Shown piece after piece: positions 46,024 to 54,591 of a DNA stretch of 64,000 nucleotides (position 1 is the first letter of the stretch; each line of letters begins with the position of its first letter). Below the pieces are notes generated by a model. The model saw only the letters and a program-made list of their open reading frames with translations, had not been told where the DNA came from and made no database searches. Source of the stretch: Bacteroidia bacterium (GTDB lineage: Bacteria; Bacteroidota; Bacteroidia; UKL13-3); contig JALONK010000014.1 of NCBI GenBank assembly GCA_025454975.1, forward strand, positions 1 to 64,000. The letters are read 5' to 3'. The position numbers were made by a program, and so were the translations under genes.

Positions 46024-46209
46024 ATGAAAACACTTTCAATTTTATTGCTTGGTTTTGGTTTTACCCTTCCTGTGGTTTGTGGTAAATCGAAGAAAAATAA
46101 TGGAGGTCAAACTTTAAATTATAATATTGACTCCAACACGAGCAGATCGAAAATGGCGTTATTTGGACCAATACGAACTGCAAAAGTTGAAAAAAAGCAA
46201 GTAGCTTAA
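46024..46209 (+). CDS. Small exported protein ahead of LytS-type kinase
   Basis: 61 aa. Signal peptide (MKTLSILLLGFGFTLPVVCG), then a 41-residue basic, low-hydrophobicity mature part (KSKKNNGGQTLNYNIDSNTS) ending TAKVEKKQVA. No cysteine pair and no known family. The kinase starts 3 bp after its stop, so it belongs to the two-component operon. It could be a ligand or accessory of the sensor, or simply a small envelope protein. The position, not the sequence, supports that idea. Confidence 0.6.
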   Translation: MKTLSILLLGFGFTLPVVCGKSKKNNGGQTLNYNIDSNTSRSKMALFGPIRTAKVEKKQVA

Positions 46210-46212
46210 TCA

Positions 46213-47250
46213 TTGAAACCATTACCGAAAGAAAAACTTTATTGGATTTGCCAACTAGGTGGTTGGTTAGTGTTTATCGGGATTGAACTTAGCACCTATG
46301 TTCAGTTAGATGGATTTAAGTCGCCATTAATTATTAATGCCTTAGTAAATTTTGTTCTAGGCATCACCATTACTCATCTGTACCGTTTGTTTTTAATTAA
46401 GAGCAACTGGCTTAATCTGCCTTTGTTTCAACTTATTCCCCGAGGTATTATCGCGGTTATTGCCATGTCAAGTTTGCTTACTGCCATAAATATCCCATTA
46501 GATAGATATACTTATCCCATATTCAAGGATTTAGAATTTTCTGTCTTCTTCTTTTTCGGGTACTTTTTTAACCTAAGTAAATTCGTATTGCTTTGGACAT
46601 TAACTTACCATTTATTTCAATATTGGGAAAAATCATTAAAGGCAGAAAATGAAAAGTATCAAGCTGTTGCTGCATCAAAAGAAAGTGCCTATTTAAATTT
46701 AAAGAATCAACTGAATCCTCATTTTTTGTTTAACTCATTAAATAGTATACGCACATTGGTTGATTTAGAACCTAAACTTGCTAAATCTGCCATTAATCAA
46801 CTGAGTAGTTTGTTACGATCGAGTTTAGATAGCGGCAAATCAAAAACCATAACTTTAGAAAAAGAATTAGAAACAGTAAACTATTATTTAGCAATTGAAA
46901 AAATCAGATTCGATCAACGCTTAACTTGGGAAATGGATGTTGCCTCTGATGCTAAACATTGTTTAATTCCGCCAATGATGCTTCAAACCATAGTTGAGAA
47001 TGCTGTAAAACATGGCATCTCTCAATTAAAAGATGGAGGGTTAATACAAATACATGCAGCGGTTGATCATAAGAAATTAATTATTACAATTACGAACAGC
47101 GGATATTATCAACCCAAACCAAACCATGATGGTATAGGAATTAACAATACCCTCGAGCGTTTAAAAATTTTATACGACGACCAAGCTTCTTTCTCCATAA
47201 ATAACAATGGCGAACAGTCGGTAGTTACAACTTTAACCATACCTATATGA
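46213..47250 (+). CDS. LytS/YehU-type sensor histidine kinase
   Basis: 345 aa. The N-terminal half has about four membrane helices (GGWLVFIGIELSTYV, LIINALVNFVLGITI, IIAVIAMSSLLTAI, FFFFGYFF). The kinase has the His_kinase signature KNQLNPHFLFNSLNSIRTLV (phospho-His about residue 174), the N-box PPMMLQTIVENAVKHG and the G-box GIGINNTLERL. It starts with TTG at 46213, 3 bp after the small exported gene, and overlaps the regulator by 4 bp (ATGA). The membrane half lacks an obvious extracellular ligand domain. Confidence 0.88.
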   Translation: MKPLPKEKLYWICQLGGWLVFIGIELSTYVQLDGFKSPLIINALVNFVLGITITHLYRLFLIKSNWLNLPLFQLIPRGIIAVIAMSSLLTAINIPLDRYTYPIFKDLEFSVFFFFGYFFNLSKFVLLWTLTYHLFQYWEKSLKAENEKYQAVAASKESAYLNLKNQLNPHFLFNSLNSIRTLVDLEPKLAKSAINQLSSLLRSSLDSGKSKTITLEKELETVNYYLAIEKIRFDQRLTWEMDVASDAKHCLIPPMMLQTIVENAVKHGISQLKDGGLIQIHAAVDHKKLIITITNSGYYQPKPNHDGIGINNTLERLKILYDDQASFSINNNGEQSVVTTLTIPI

Positions 47251-47972
47251 TGATTAAAACAATTATTGTTGATGATGAAAGATTAGCCCGAGAAGGCTTA
47301 AAACAGTTATTGAATGATATTCCATTTATTCAAATTATTGGAGAGGCAACTAATGCAGATGAGGCTATACAACTGGTAGAAAAAGAACATCCTGATTTAA
47401 TGTTTTTAGATATTGAAATGCCTCAAAAAACAGGATTTGATTTATTAGAAGAACTCATAGAAACACCACATGTAATTTTCACAACAGCTTATAATGAGTT
47501 TGCTATTAAAGCATTTGAGGTAAATGCGTTAGACTATTTATTAAAACCGATTGAACTGCAACGACTAAAAGAGGCAACCAACCGTGTTAAAGCCTTAATG
47601 CTTGACACCACGCCTAAAGGACAACCTGAAAAAGTACTACAAGAGGATGATCAAGTTTTTATTAGAGATGGAGACAAATGCTGGTTTGTTAAACTAACTG
47701 AGATTCGATTAATTGAAAGCGCAGGGAACTATGCTAAAATTTATTTTGATAAACACCAACCCCTTATTCATAAAACACTGAATGCTTTAGATGAACGATT
47801 AAGTCCTCAGTTGTTTTTTAGGGCTAATCGTCAACAAATTATTAACCTGCATTACATTGATAAAATTGAACCTTTCTTTAATGCTGGATTTCTAATTTAC
47901 ATGAAAGACGGGCATAAAATTGAGGTAAGCAGAAGACAGGCGGTTAAGTTTAAAGAAATGATGAGTCTTTAG
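47247..47972 (+). CDS. LytTR-family response regulator
   Basis: 241 aa. A receiver domain (1-~120) has the acidic start VDDER, phospho-Asp in DLMFLDIEMPQKTGFD (about 55), Thr in FTTAYN and the Lys loop LLKPIE. The C-terminal LytTR DNA-binding domain (about 140-240) carries DGDKCWFVKLTEIRLIESAG and ALDERLSPQLFFRANRQQII. It should bind short imperfect repeats near target promoters. The target is not known; the divergent FucP-like gene is one candidate. Its stop overlaps the converging nifU-like gene by 4 bp. Confidence 0.9.
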   Translation: MMIKTIIVDDERLAREGLKQLLNDIPFIQIIGEATNADEAIQLVEKEHPDLMFLDIEMPQKTGFDLLEELIETPHVIFTTAYNEFAIKAFEVNALDYLLKPIELQRLKEATNRVKALMLDTTPKGQPEKVLQEDDQVFIRDGDKCWFVKLTEIRLIESAGNYAKIYFDKHQPLIHKTLNALDERLSPQLFFRANRQQIINLHYIDKIEPFFNAGFLIYMKDGHKIEVSRRQAVKFKEMMSL

Positions 47973-48208
47973 TTTACTGCAACTACCCTATTAATTTGAG
48001 GGATGGCGTTTTTAAGACCATTCTCAATTCCGGCCTTCATGGTCATGTGACTCATACTACAACTGCTGCAATTACCGATTAACTTAAGCTGCACTTCCAT
48101 ATCTTCTGTAATATCTACTAGTTCAACGTCACCACCATCGGCTTGAAGAAACGGACGCATACTATTTAATGCAAGTTCAATTTTTTCCGACAACTCTGTT
48201 TTATTCAT
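47969..48208 (-). CDS. NifU C-terminal-domain Fe-S scaffold protein
   Basis: 79 aa, the NifU/Nfu C-terminal domain alone: RPFLQADGGDVELVDI then the cluster-binding C-x-x-C in IGNCSSCSMSHMTMK. It receives or carries a 4Fe-4S cluster. The upstream gene on the same strand is the Mrp-type carrier, so the two form a small iron-sulfur delivery unit. It has its own promoter-like sequence (48216-48247). Confidence 0.9.
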   Translation of the reverse strand: MNKTELSEKIELALNSMRPFLQADGGDVELVDITEDMEVQLKLIGNCSSCSMSHMTMKAGIENGLKNAIPQINRVVAVN

Positions 48209-48215
48209 ATCTGTA

Positions 48216-48247
48216 CAAACTTACTACCTAATCATGAGGTTAACAAA
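48216..48247 (-). promoter_or_regulatory. Full Bacteroidota promoter of the nifU-like gene
   Basis: On the minus strand, TTTG (48247-48244), exactly 20 nt, then TAAGTTTG (48223-48216). Both elements match TTTG-N19-21-TAnnTTTG. The ATG at 48208 follows the -7 box after 7 nt, so the predicted mRNA is leaderless or has a leader of only a few nt. Confidence 0.65.
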
Positions 48248-48274
48248 CCATCAACGCTAAACTATAATAACAGC

Positions 48275-49354
48275 TTATATGGCTTGGCTGTTTTGAGCTG
48301 ATGCCGAATGTATAGCCATTTGTTGTGCTACTTGTTGTGCCACCCCAATAAATATAGATTTAGAAGGATTCTCATCATCCAATACTGCAGGCATACCTTT
48401 GTCGCCGCCTTCTCTTACAGAAGCAACCAAAGGAACCTTTCCAAGTAATTTGGTCTTAAACATATCTGCAATTTTTTGTCCACCCCCCTCTCCAAAAATT
48501 AAATATTTATGATTGGGAAGTTCGGCAGGAGTAAACCAACTCATATTTTCAATTACGCCAATCAGCGGAATTCTGTTCGGCAATAAATCAAACATAGCAG
48601 CCCCTTTTATGGCATCAGCAACTGCAACGTCTTGAGGAGTAGTAACCAAAACAACTCCTGAAACCGGAATAATTTGGCCCATGGTTAAGTGTATATCTCC
48701 GGTACCCGGAGGCATATCCATAATTAAATAATCTAAATTTCCCCAATCAGTTTCATTTACAAACTGTCGTAATGCACTACTAACCATTGGTCCGCGCCAT
48801 ACCACTGCCTGCTCAGGTCGAATCATAAAACCAATACTCATTAATTTTATACCGTGACGTTCAACCGGAAGCATTATGTTTTTTCCATCAACTTGTTTCA
48901 TGTCAGGAGCTTCATGCACACCAAACATTAACGGTACACTAGGCCCATAAATATCAGCATCCAACAAACCCACCGAAGCTCCCAATTGATGTAATGCCAA
49001 TGCAAGATTAGCAGCCATAGTACTTTTGCCAACTCCACCTTTACCACTTATTACGGCAATAATGTTTTTAACCCCCGGAAGTACCAGTTTATCTAATCGA
49101 GCTGATAAAACCCTTGCCTCCATTTCAATGGAAATAACTAAATCCGGAGACACCAAACGATGAATAGCCTCTTTGCAATCAAGTTCAATTTTTTCTTTGA
49201 GTGGACACGCAGGGGTGGTTAATAAAACCTTAAAGCTGATATGTAACCCTTCAATCTTTATCTCCTCAATCATATTTAAGGTAATTAAATCCTTTTTTAA
49301 ATCGGGCTCTTGCACGGTTGATAGGGCTGCAATAATTTGTTTTTCCGTAATCAT
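48275..49354 (-). CDS. mrp: Mrp/ApbC-type Fe-S cluster carrier ATPase
   Basis: 359 aa. An N-terminal MIP18-like domain (MITEKQIIAALSTVQEPDLK, 1-~85) precedes a P-loop ATPase with the deviant Walker A of the family (VISGKGGVGKSTMAANLA, about 103-120). GLLDADIYGPSVPLMFG and a C-terminal P-loop NTPase core with LIMDMPPGTGD follow. Few Cys are seen for a cluster-binding pair in the C-terminal region (the usual CxxC is not obvious). It transfers 4Fe-4S clusters to apo-enzymes. The start at 49354 is chosen; upstream residues to 49423 do not fit the family. Confidence 0.9.
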   Translation of the reverse strand: MITEKQIIAALSTVQEPDLKKDLITLNMIEEIKIEGLHISFKVLLTTPACPLKEKIELDCKEAIHRLVSPDLVISIEMEARVLSARLDKLVLPGVKNIIAVISGKGGVGKSTMAANLALALHQLGASVGLLDADIYGPSVPLMFGVHEAPDMKQVDGKNIMLPVERHGIKLMSIGFMIRPEQAVVWRGPMVSSALRQFVNETDWGNLDYLIMDMPPGTGDIHLTMGQIIPVSGVVLVTTPQDVAVADAIKGAAMFDLLPNRIPLIGVIENMSWFTPAELPNHKYLIFGEGGGQKIADMFKTKLLGKVPLVASVREGGDKGMPAVLDDENPSKSIFIGVAQQVAQQMAIHSASAQNSQAI

Positions 49355-49467
49355 GATAAAATAAACAATTCGAATGCAATTTAGCTTTATTTTTGCCGTA
49401 AAAAATGGGCATAGTAAAACCATTACTAGGTAACAATGTTAAACTAAGGTATTTATAAAATTTACAG

Positions 49468-50895
49468 ATGAAACAACTGAATAATATTTCTTTAATCTTT
49501 ACTTTATCTATAGGATTATTTATAACAAGCTGTGGTACTACAAAAATTAACCCGCCAAGGCCAAGCAACTATGTGTATACCATTCCTGAAAAAGAACTTT
49601 CATCTATTATTTTACCAATAAGAATAAATCTGTTTGAAGCTGCATCAACAATCAACAATCAGTTTCCTGAGAAATTTTATTCAGATGAATTGTTTGAAGA
49701 CAATGGGAATGATAACCTTAAAGTAACAGTTTATAAGCGTCAGCCTGTTGCTATTTCAGCCAAGTCAAACTACATAGAAATTCAAGCACCTATGAGGTTA
49801 TCCGGAATTTTTCGTATTCAAAAAAAGGTTTTGGGAATGAATGTTTCACACGAGCAAAAATTTGATATCAACCTTACTGCTATTGTTCAATCAGTTGTTT
49901 CAATTGATAATAACTGGAATGTTAAGTTAAATTCGAAAACCAATTTACGTTGGGAAGACTTGCCTAATTTTGAGTTGGCTGGAATTAAGGTAGATTTCCC
50001 TAAGCTCTTCGGCCAAATTATTCAAGGACAAGTTGATAAATTAAGCCGACAAATGGATAATGAGGTGGCTAAATCTATTAAACTTCGAAACCAAATTGAA
50101 TCAAACTGGCCCAACATTACTTCTCCATTTGCTATAGATAAGCAAACCAACAGTTGGTTAACAATCAAACCCAAACAAGTATTCTACTCTCCTTTAAGTG
50201 GTTTTGATTCGGTAGCTATTATGCGTATAGGGGTGTATTCGATTGTAGAAGTGATTAGTGGTTATCAACCAAAACAAGATACTGTTCCTATTCCTTCAAT
50301 TTTAGCTTCAAGTCAATTAAATGATAAGGTTCAACTAACCTTAAATACTGAAATAACCTTTGCACAAATTAATGCTATGTTAGCTAAAGAACTAACAGGC
50401 AAGCCAATGAAATTGGAATCAAAAGATTACGAAATAAATATTCAAGATGCCCAAATATTTCCTGATGGTAAAAATTTTCTGGTAGGCTTAAAGGTTGATG
50501 GTAGAATAAAAAAAGGTTTTAAGAAAAAAATTAAAGGAATAATTTATTTAGAAGGTTTGCCTATTTATGATCCTAAAAGCAAATCAATTAAGATAACTAA
50601 TTTCGATTTTAATATAAAAACTAAGGACATATTACTTAAATCGGCTTCGTGGTTGCTAGGTTCAGTTTTATTTAAAAAACAAATTGAAGAAAAGTTAGAA
50701 TTCTCGATCAAAGATCAATTAGCAGATGCTCAAAAATTAGCTACCGAAGCGTTAAATAAACAATACGCAAAAGTTTTATCTTTAACAGGGGTAGTAAATG
50801 ATATCGCACCTCAAGCAGTTTATCTTTCTGCCGAATCTATTCGCATACAAGTAAAAACCATTGGAAAAGTTGAAGTAAAGGTTACCGGATTTTAA
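49468..50895 (+). CDS. DUF4403-family lipoprotein
   Basis: 475 aa. Lipoprotein signal ending LFITSCG. The rest matches DUF4403, a Bacteroidota-type two-lobed protein: SIILPIRINLFEAASTIN near the N-terminus, a RWEDLPNFELAGIKVDF block, LTLNTEITFAQINAMLAKEL and KKIKGIIYLEGLPIYDPKS. The fold is reminiscent of tubular lipid-binding proteins, but function is unknown. Convergent with the MBL-fold gene, overlapping by 4 bp. Confidence 0.8.
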   Translation: MKQLNNISLIFTLSIGLFITSCGTTKINPPRPSNYVYTIPEKELSSIILPIRINLFEAASTINNQFPEKFYSDELFEDNGNDNLKVTVYKRQPVAISAKSNYIEIQAPMRLSGIFRIQKKVLGMNVSHEQKFDINLTAIVQSVVSIDNNWNVKLNSKTNLRWEDLPNFELAGIKVDFPKLFGQIIQGQVDKLSRQMDNEVAKSIKLRNQIESNWPNITSPFAIDKQTNSWLTIKPKQVFYSPLSGFDSVAIMRIGVYSIVEVISGYQPKQDTVPIPSILASSQLNDKVQLTLNTEITFAQINAMLAKELTGKPMKLESKDYEINIQDAQIFPDGKNFLVGLKVDGRIKKGFKKKIKGIIYLEGLPIYDPKSKSIKITNFDFNIKTKDILLKSASWLLGSVLFKKQIEEKLEFSIKDQLADAQKLATEALNKQYAKVLSLTGVVNDIAPQAVYLSAESIRIQVKTIGKVEVKVTGF

Positions 50896-51956
50896 GGTAA
50901 TAACAAAACTTCACCAATTCGCGGGGCTTTAAACTTGCCCTTGATTTGTTGCAACTTATCCATATTTTCCAGCAAGGTTAATGGTTCCCGCAATGGTTCA
51001 TCGGCCAAATCATAGGTGCCATAATGCATAGGTATGAATACTTTTCCTTTCAAATCATGGAAGGCTTTAACTGCATCTTCGGGAGAAGTGTGGCTGGTTT
51101 TCATCATATAAGAAGGTTTATAAGCACCTACGCCCATGATACAGTAATCAATATTAGGAAAAAAAGAGGCTATTTCTTTGAAGTGTGTATTATATCCGCT
51201 ATCACCCATAAAAAATATGGTTAATCCTTTGTATTGAATAACGAAACTGCCCCACAGGATTTGATTATTATCAAACAAACCCCTTTTATACCAATGGAAA
51301 GCCGGCATGTAATAAATCTTAATATCATCTCCATCTAACTTAAATTGTTGATACCATCCTGCTTCTTGAACATTTAAATTACTGTTGAAACTTTTCAGCA
51401 ACGGAGTTGATCGTAATGGGGCAAATATTTTAACGTTTGGATTTTGGGCTGCAATAGTTTTAAAACTTTGTTTATCACAATGATCGAAATGACCATGAGA
51501 CAGTAAAACATAATCAATATTTTTTACTGAATCGCGGTGAAATGGGATACCAACTAATCTTTTTATAAATGGGATATCATTAAATACGGGATCAATTAAT
51601 ATCTGTTTCCCCCCTAAGGTTAACAAAAAAGATGCATGTCCTAACCAAACTAATTTATCCTGTTTATCAATAAACATATCGTTGTTCATGATTACATCAG
51701 GCAACCATTTATCGTTTTTCTTTTCTTCTCGTTGAGGATTTTTACTGAAACGCCACTTTAAAACTTTTGAAAAGGTAGGTAAGGCAACATCTTCATAATT
51801 CAAGAACATTTTGCCACGTATTTCATTACCTGAATAATTAGCCTTAATGGTTGTCAGGTTTGGATTATTTAAATAAATCACGGGAGCTTGTTTAAAGTTG
51901 TATGATGGTAAAATGAGAAACAACAAAAAATAAAAACTATAATTTCTTACTATCAT
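50892..51956 (-). CDS. MBL-fold metal-dependent hydrolase (UlaG/NAPE-PLD-like), exported
   Basis: 354 aa. Signal-like N-terminus (MIVRNYSFYFLLFLILPSY). Metallo-beta-lactamase fold with LLSHGHFDHCDKQS (HxHxDH motif, about 152-165), KQILIDPVFND upstream and FFMGDSGYNTHFKE (metal Asp) later, plus VFIPMHYGTYDL. WLGHASFLLTLGG is typical of the NAPE-PLD/UlaG group. The substrate could be a phospholipid-derived or lactone compound. Convergent with DUF4403. Confidence 0.85.
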   Translation of the reverse strand: MIVRNYSFYFLLFLILPSYNFKQAPVIYLNNPNLTTIKANYSGNEIRGKMFLNYEDVALPTFSKVLKWRFSKNPQREEKKNDKWLPDVIMNNDMFIDKQDKLVWLGHASFLLTLGGKQILIDPVFNDIPFIKRLVGIPFHRDSVKNIDYVLLSHGHFDHCDKQSFKTIAAQNPNVKIFAPLRSTPLLKSFNSNLNVQEAGWYQQFKLDGDDIKIYYMPAFHWYKRGLFDNNQILWGSFVIQYKGLTIFFMGDSGYNTHFKEIASFFPNIDYCIMGVGAYKPSYMMKTSHTSPEDAVKAFHDLKGKVFIPMHYGTYDLADEPLREPLTLLENMDKLQQIKGKFKAPRIGEVLLLP

Positions 51957-51965
51957 AAAAATAAA

Positions 51966-51993
51966 AACGCCAATGCTTTAAGGCATTGGCGTT
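51966..51993 (-). terminator. Terminator of the acyl-CoA dehydrogenase gene
   Basis: AACGCCAATGC (51966-51976), loop TTTAAG, GCATTGGCGTT (51983-51993). This is a perfect 11-bp stem. Read on the minus strand it is followed by a U-rich run. It sits between the dehydrogenase stop (52011) and the next gene's start. Confidence 0.88.
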
Positions 51994-52010
51994 GGTTAGT
52001 ACATTTAAAA

Positions 52011-53150
52011 TTATTTTAATATTTCACGACTAATTACAATACGTTGGACCTCGCTGGTTCCTTCATAAATCTGTGTAATTTTAGCGTCGCGCATCAGTCG
52101 TTCAACATGATATTCTTTTACATAACCATAACCACCATGTACTTGTACGGCTTCGGTTGTAACCCACATAGCTACCTCACTTGCGTAAACTTTAGCCATT
52201 GAGCTGGTTAATCCATAATCCAATCCATTATCTTTTTGCCAAGCTGCCTTCATAATTAATAACCTTGCAGCTTCTATTTGCGTAGCCATATCGGCCAATT
52301 TAAATTGAATGGCTTGATGGTGCATAATTTCTTTACCGAATGCTTTACGCTCTTTTGAATATTTCAACGCTAATTCGTAAGCACCACTTGCTATACCTAA
52401 AGCTTGTGCAGCTATACCAATTCTGCCACCGGTAAGGGTTTTCATGGCGAATTTAAATCCAAATCCATCTTCACCTATCCTATTTTCTTTAGGTACTTTC
52501 ACATCTTGGAACATAATGCTATGTGTATCACTTCCACGAATACCCATTTTATCTTCTTTCTTCCCTACCGTAACACCCGGCCAGTTTTTCTCAACAATAA
52601 ATGCGTTAATTCCTTTATGTCCTTTATCAGGGTATGTTTGCGCAATCACTAAATAATACGATGCTGTATTACCGTTGGTTATCCAATTTTTAGTTCCATT
52701 TAAAATGTAATGGTCGCCTTTGTCTTCGGCTGTAGTGCGCTGCGATGTTGCATCACTTCCTGCTTCAGGTTCGCTTAATAAAAAAGCTCCGTGGCATTTA
52801 CCACTTGCCATTGGCACTAAATATTTTTGCTTTTGTTCCTCGGTACCGAAGGTTTCTAATCCCCAACATACTAAAGAATTATTTACGGAAACAACCACCG
52901 AAGCTGAGGCATCAATTTTTGATAACTCTTCCATGGCCAACACATAAGAAACGGTATCCATCCCGGATCCTCCGTATTTAGGATCAACCATCATGCCCAA
53001 GAAACCAAGCTCACCTAATTTTTTTATCTGTTCATACGGAAACTCTTGTTTATCATCACGCTCAATAACACCAGGCAATAACTCGGTTTGCGCAAAATCA
53101 CGTGCAGCTTGTTGCACGGATAAATGTTCTTCAGTAAGTTGGAAATTCAT
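52011..53150 (-). CDS. Acyl-CoA dehydrogenase
   Basis: 379-aa FAD-dependent dehydrogenase. FAD/substrate motifs: GAFLLSEPEAGSDATSQRT (about 125-143), the central beta domain (KNWITNG, DKMGIRGSDT) and the C-terminal helices with the catalytic base in TQIYEGTSEVQRIVISREIL (Glu at about 364). Length and motifs match short-chain (butyryl-CoA) type enzymes. It makes a trans-2-enoyl-CoA and passes electrons to ETF. Monocistronic, with a terminator after it. Confidence 0.94.
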   Translation of the reverse strand: MNFQLTEEHLSVQQAARDFAQTELLPGVIERDDKQEFPYEQIKKLGELGFLGMMVDPKYGGSGMDTVSYVLAMEELSKIDASASVVVSVNNSLVCWGLETFGTEEQKQKYLVPMASGKCHGAFLLSEPEAGSDATSQRTTAEDKGDHYILNGTKNWITNGNTASYYLVIAQTYPDKGHKGINAFIVEKNWPGVTVGKKEDKMGIRGSDTHSIMFQDVKVPKENRIGEDGFGFKFAMKTLTGGRIGIAAQALGIASGAYELALKYSKERKAFGKEIMHHQAIQFKLADMATQIEAARLLIMKAAWQKDNGLDYGLTSSMAKVYASEVAMWVTTEAVQVHGGYGYVKEYHVERLMRDAKITQIYEGTSEVQRIVISREILK

Positions 53151-53399
53151 AAATCTGTTATCTTTTTATGTCAGGCGAAAATATCTTTAATAGGCTGAAT
53201 AATCAATAACCTTTCCTTATTTTGAATCATTATCAATTTCAAATAAATACAAACTGCTCATTACCAATTTGTTTTGCTTTAATTAATATTATCTGATATT
53301 GATATCATAGTAGTTTATGCCCGGTAATTGTTGCAACTACACAACTAAAATGAAAAATATCATCAGCTAAATCAATCTTTATGATGTGGTTGATGTGCT

Positions 53400-53407
53400 T
53401 ATATTTG
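53400..53407 (+). promoter_or_regulatory. Bacteroidota -7-like box for the trans-sulfuration gene
   Basis: TATATTTG matches TAnnTTTG and ends 10 nt before the ATG at 53418. A convincing -33 TTTG is missing. The short leader would leave no room for a SAM riboswitch, and none was recognised in the gap 53151-53417. Confidence 0.4.
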
Positions 53408-53417
53408 CGAACGAATT

Positions 53418-54578
53418 ATGAGAACAGAAAAAAGTAATTTAGGATTTGGCACTAAAGCCATTCATGCAGGTCAACATCCTGATGAAGTTACCGGTGCCGT
53501 GATGACGCCGATTTATCAAACCAGCACATACGCCCAAGAGAGTCCGGGAAAACATAAAGGATATGCTTATGCTAGAGGGAAAAATCCTACCAGAAATGCA
53601 CTTGAAAAATGTTTGGCAGCACTTGAAAATGCAAAACATGGTTTATGTTTTAGTAGCGGGATGGGAGCCACTGACGCAGTGATAAAATTATTAAAACCGG
53701 GGGATGAAGTAATTACAGGAAACGATTTGTATGGTGGAACTTATCGAATGTTTACCAAAGTGTTTGAGCCATTGGGTATAAAGTTTCATTTCATCAATTT
53801 ACACGATGCAGAAAATATCAAGCAGTATATCAATAACAATACAAAACTGATATGGGTTGAAACACCTACAAATCCAACTATGCAAATTGTAGATATTGAA
53901 GCTTGCAGCAAAATAGCAAAGGCACATCAATTATGGCTTGCTGTTGATAATACATTTGCATCGCCTTACTTGCAAAATCCATTCTCATTTGGAGCTGATA
54001 TTGTTATGCATAGTGTAACTAAGTACTTAGGCGGACATAGTGATGTTGTGATGGGTGCTTTATTAATGAATGATGATCAATTGTTTGAAAAATTGGCTTT
54101 TATACATAACAGTTGCGGTGCTACTCCGGGACCACAGGATTGTTTTTTGGTGTTAAGAGGATTAAAAACCTTACACTTGAGGATGAAAGCTCATTGTGAA
54201 AATGGTAGAACCATTGCACATTATTTACGTAATCATCCCAAAATAGAAAAAGTATATTGGCCCGGATTTGAAGATCATCCTAATCATGCAATAGCCAAAA
54301 AGCAAATGAAAGATTTTGGTGGCATGATTTCTATTGTATTAAAAAATGCTTCTTTGGAAGATACATTCAAAATTGCATCTTCATTTCAAATCATTACACT
54401 AGCCGAAAGTTTAGGCGGGGTTGAGAGCCTTATTAATCATCCTGCTACCATGACACATGCAAGTATTCCAAAAGCAGAAAGAGAACAAGCAGGTGTGGTA
54501 GATAATTTACTAAGAATAAGTGTTGGCGTTGAGGATATTGATGATTTATTATGGGACATAGAGCACGCTTTATCTTAA
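53418..54578 (+). CDS. Cystathionine gamma-synthase/lyase-type PLP enzyme
   Basis: 386-aa member of the Cys/Met metabolism PLP family. Marks: KAIHAGQHPDEVTGAVMTPI (about 14-33), AYARGKNPTRNALEKCLAAL, FSSGMGATDA, the cofactor-binding Lys in HSVTKYLGGHSDVVMGA (about 203) and SLGGVESLINHPATMTHASI. The family includes cystathionine gamma-synthase, gamma-lyase and methionine gamma-lyase, and sequence by eye does not separate them. Alone in its transcription unit. Confidence 0.88.
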   Translation: MRTEKSNLGFGTKAIHAGQHPDEVTGAVMTPIYQTSTYAQESPGKHKGYAYARGKNPTRNALEKCLAALENAKHGLCFSSGMGATDAVIKLLKPGDEVITGNDLYGGTYRMFTKVFEPLGIKFHFINLHDAENIKQYINNNTKLIWVETPTNPTMQIVDIEACSKIAKAHQLWLAVDNTFASPYLQNPFSFGADIVMHSVTKYLGGHSDVVMGALLMNDDQLFEKLAFIHNSCGATPGPQDCFLVLRGLKTLHLRMKAHCENGRTIAHYLRNHPKIEKVYWPGFEDHPNHAIAKKQMKDFGGMISIVLKNASLEDTFKIASSFQIITLAESLGGVESLINHPATMTHASIPKAEREQAGVVDNLLRISVGVEDIDDLLWDIEHALS

Positions 54579-54591
54579 AGCTGCTCTGTGT

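Noticed and set aside
53151-53417. SAM riboswitch upstream of the trans-sulfuration gene
   Set aside because: No conserved SAM-riboswitch core was recognised and a promoter box lies only 10 nt before the start.
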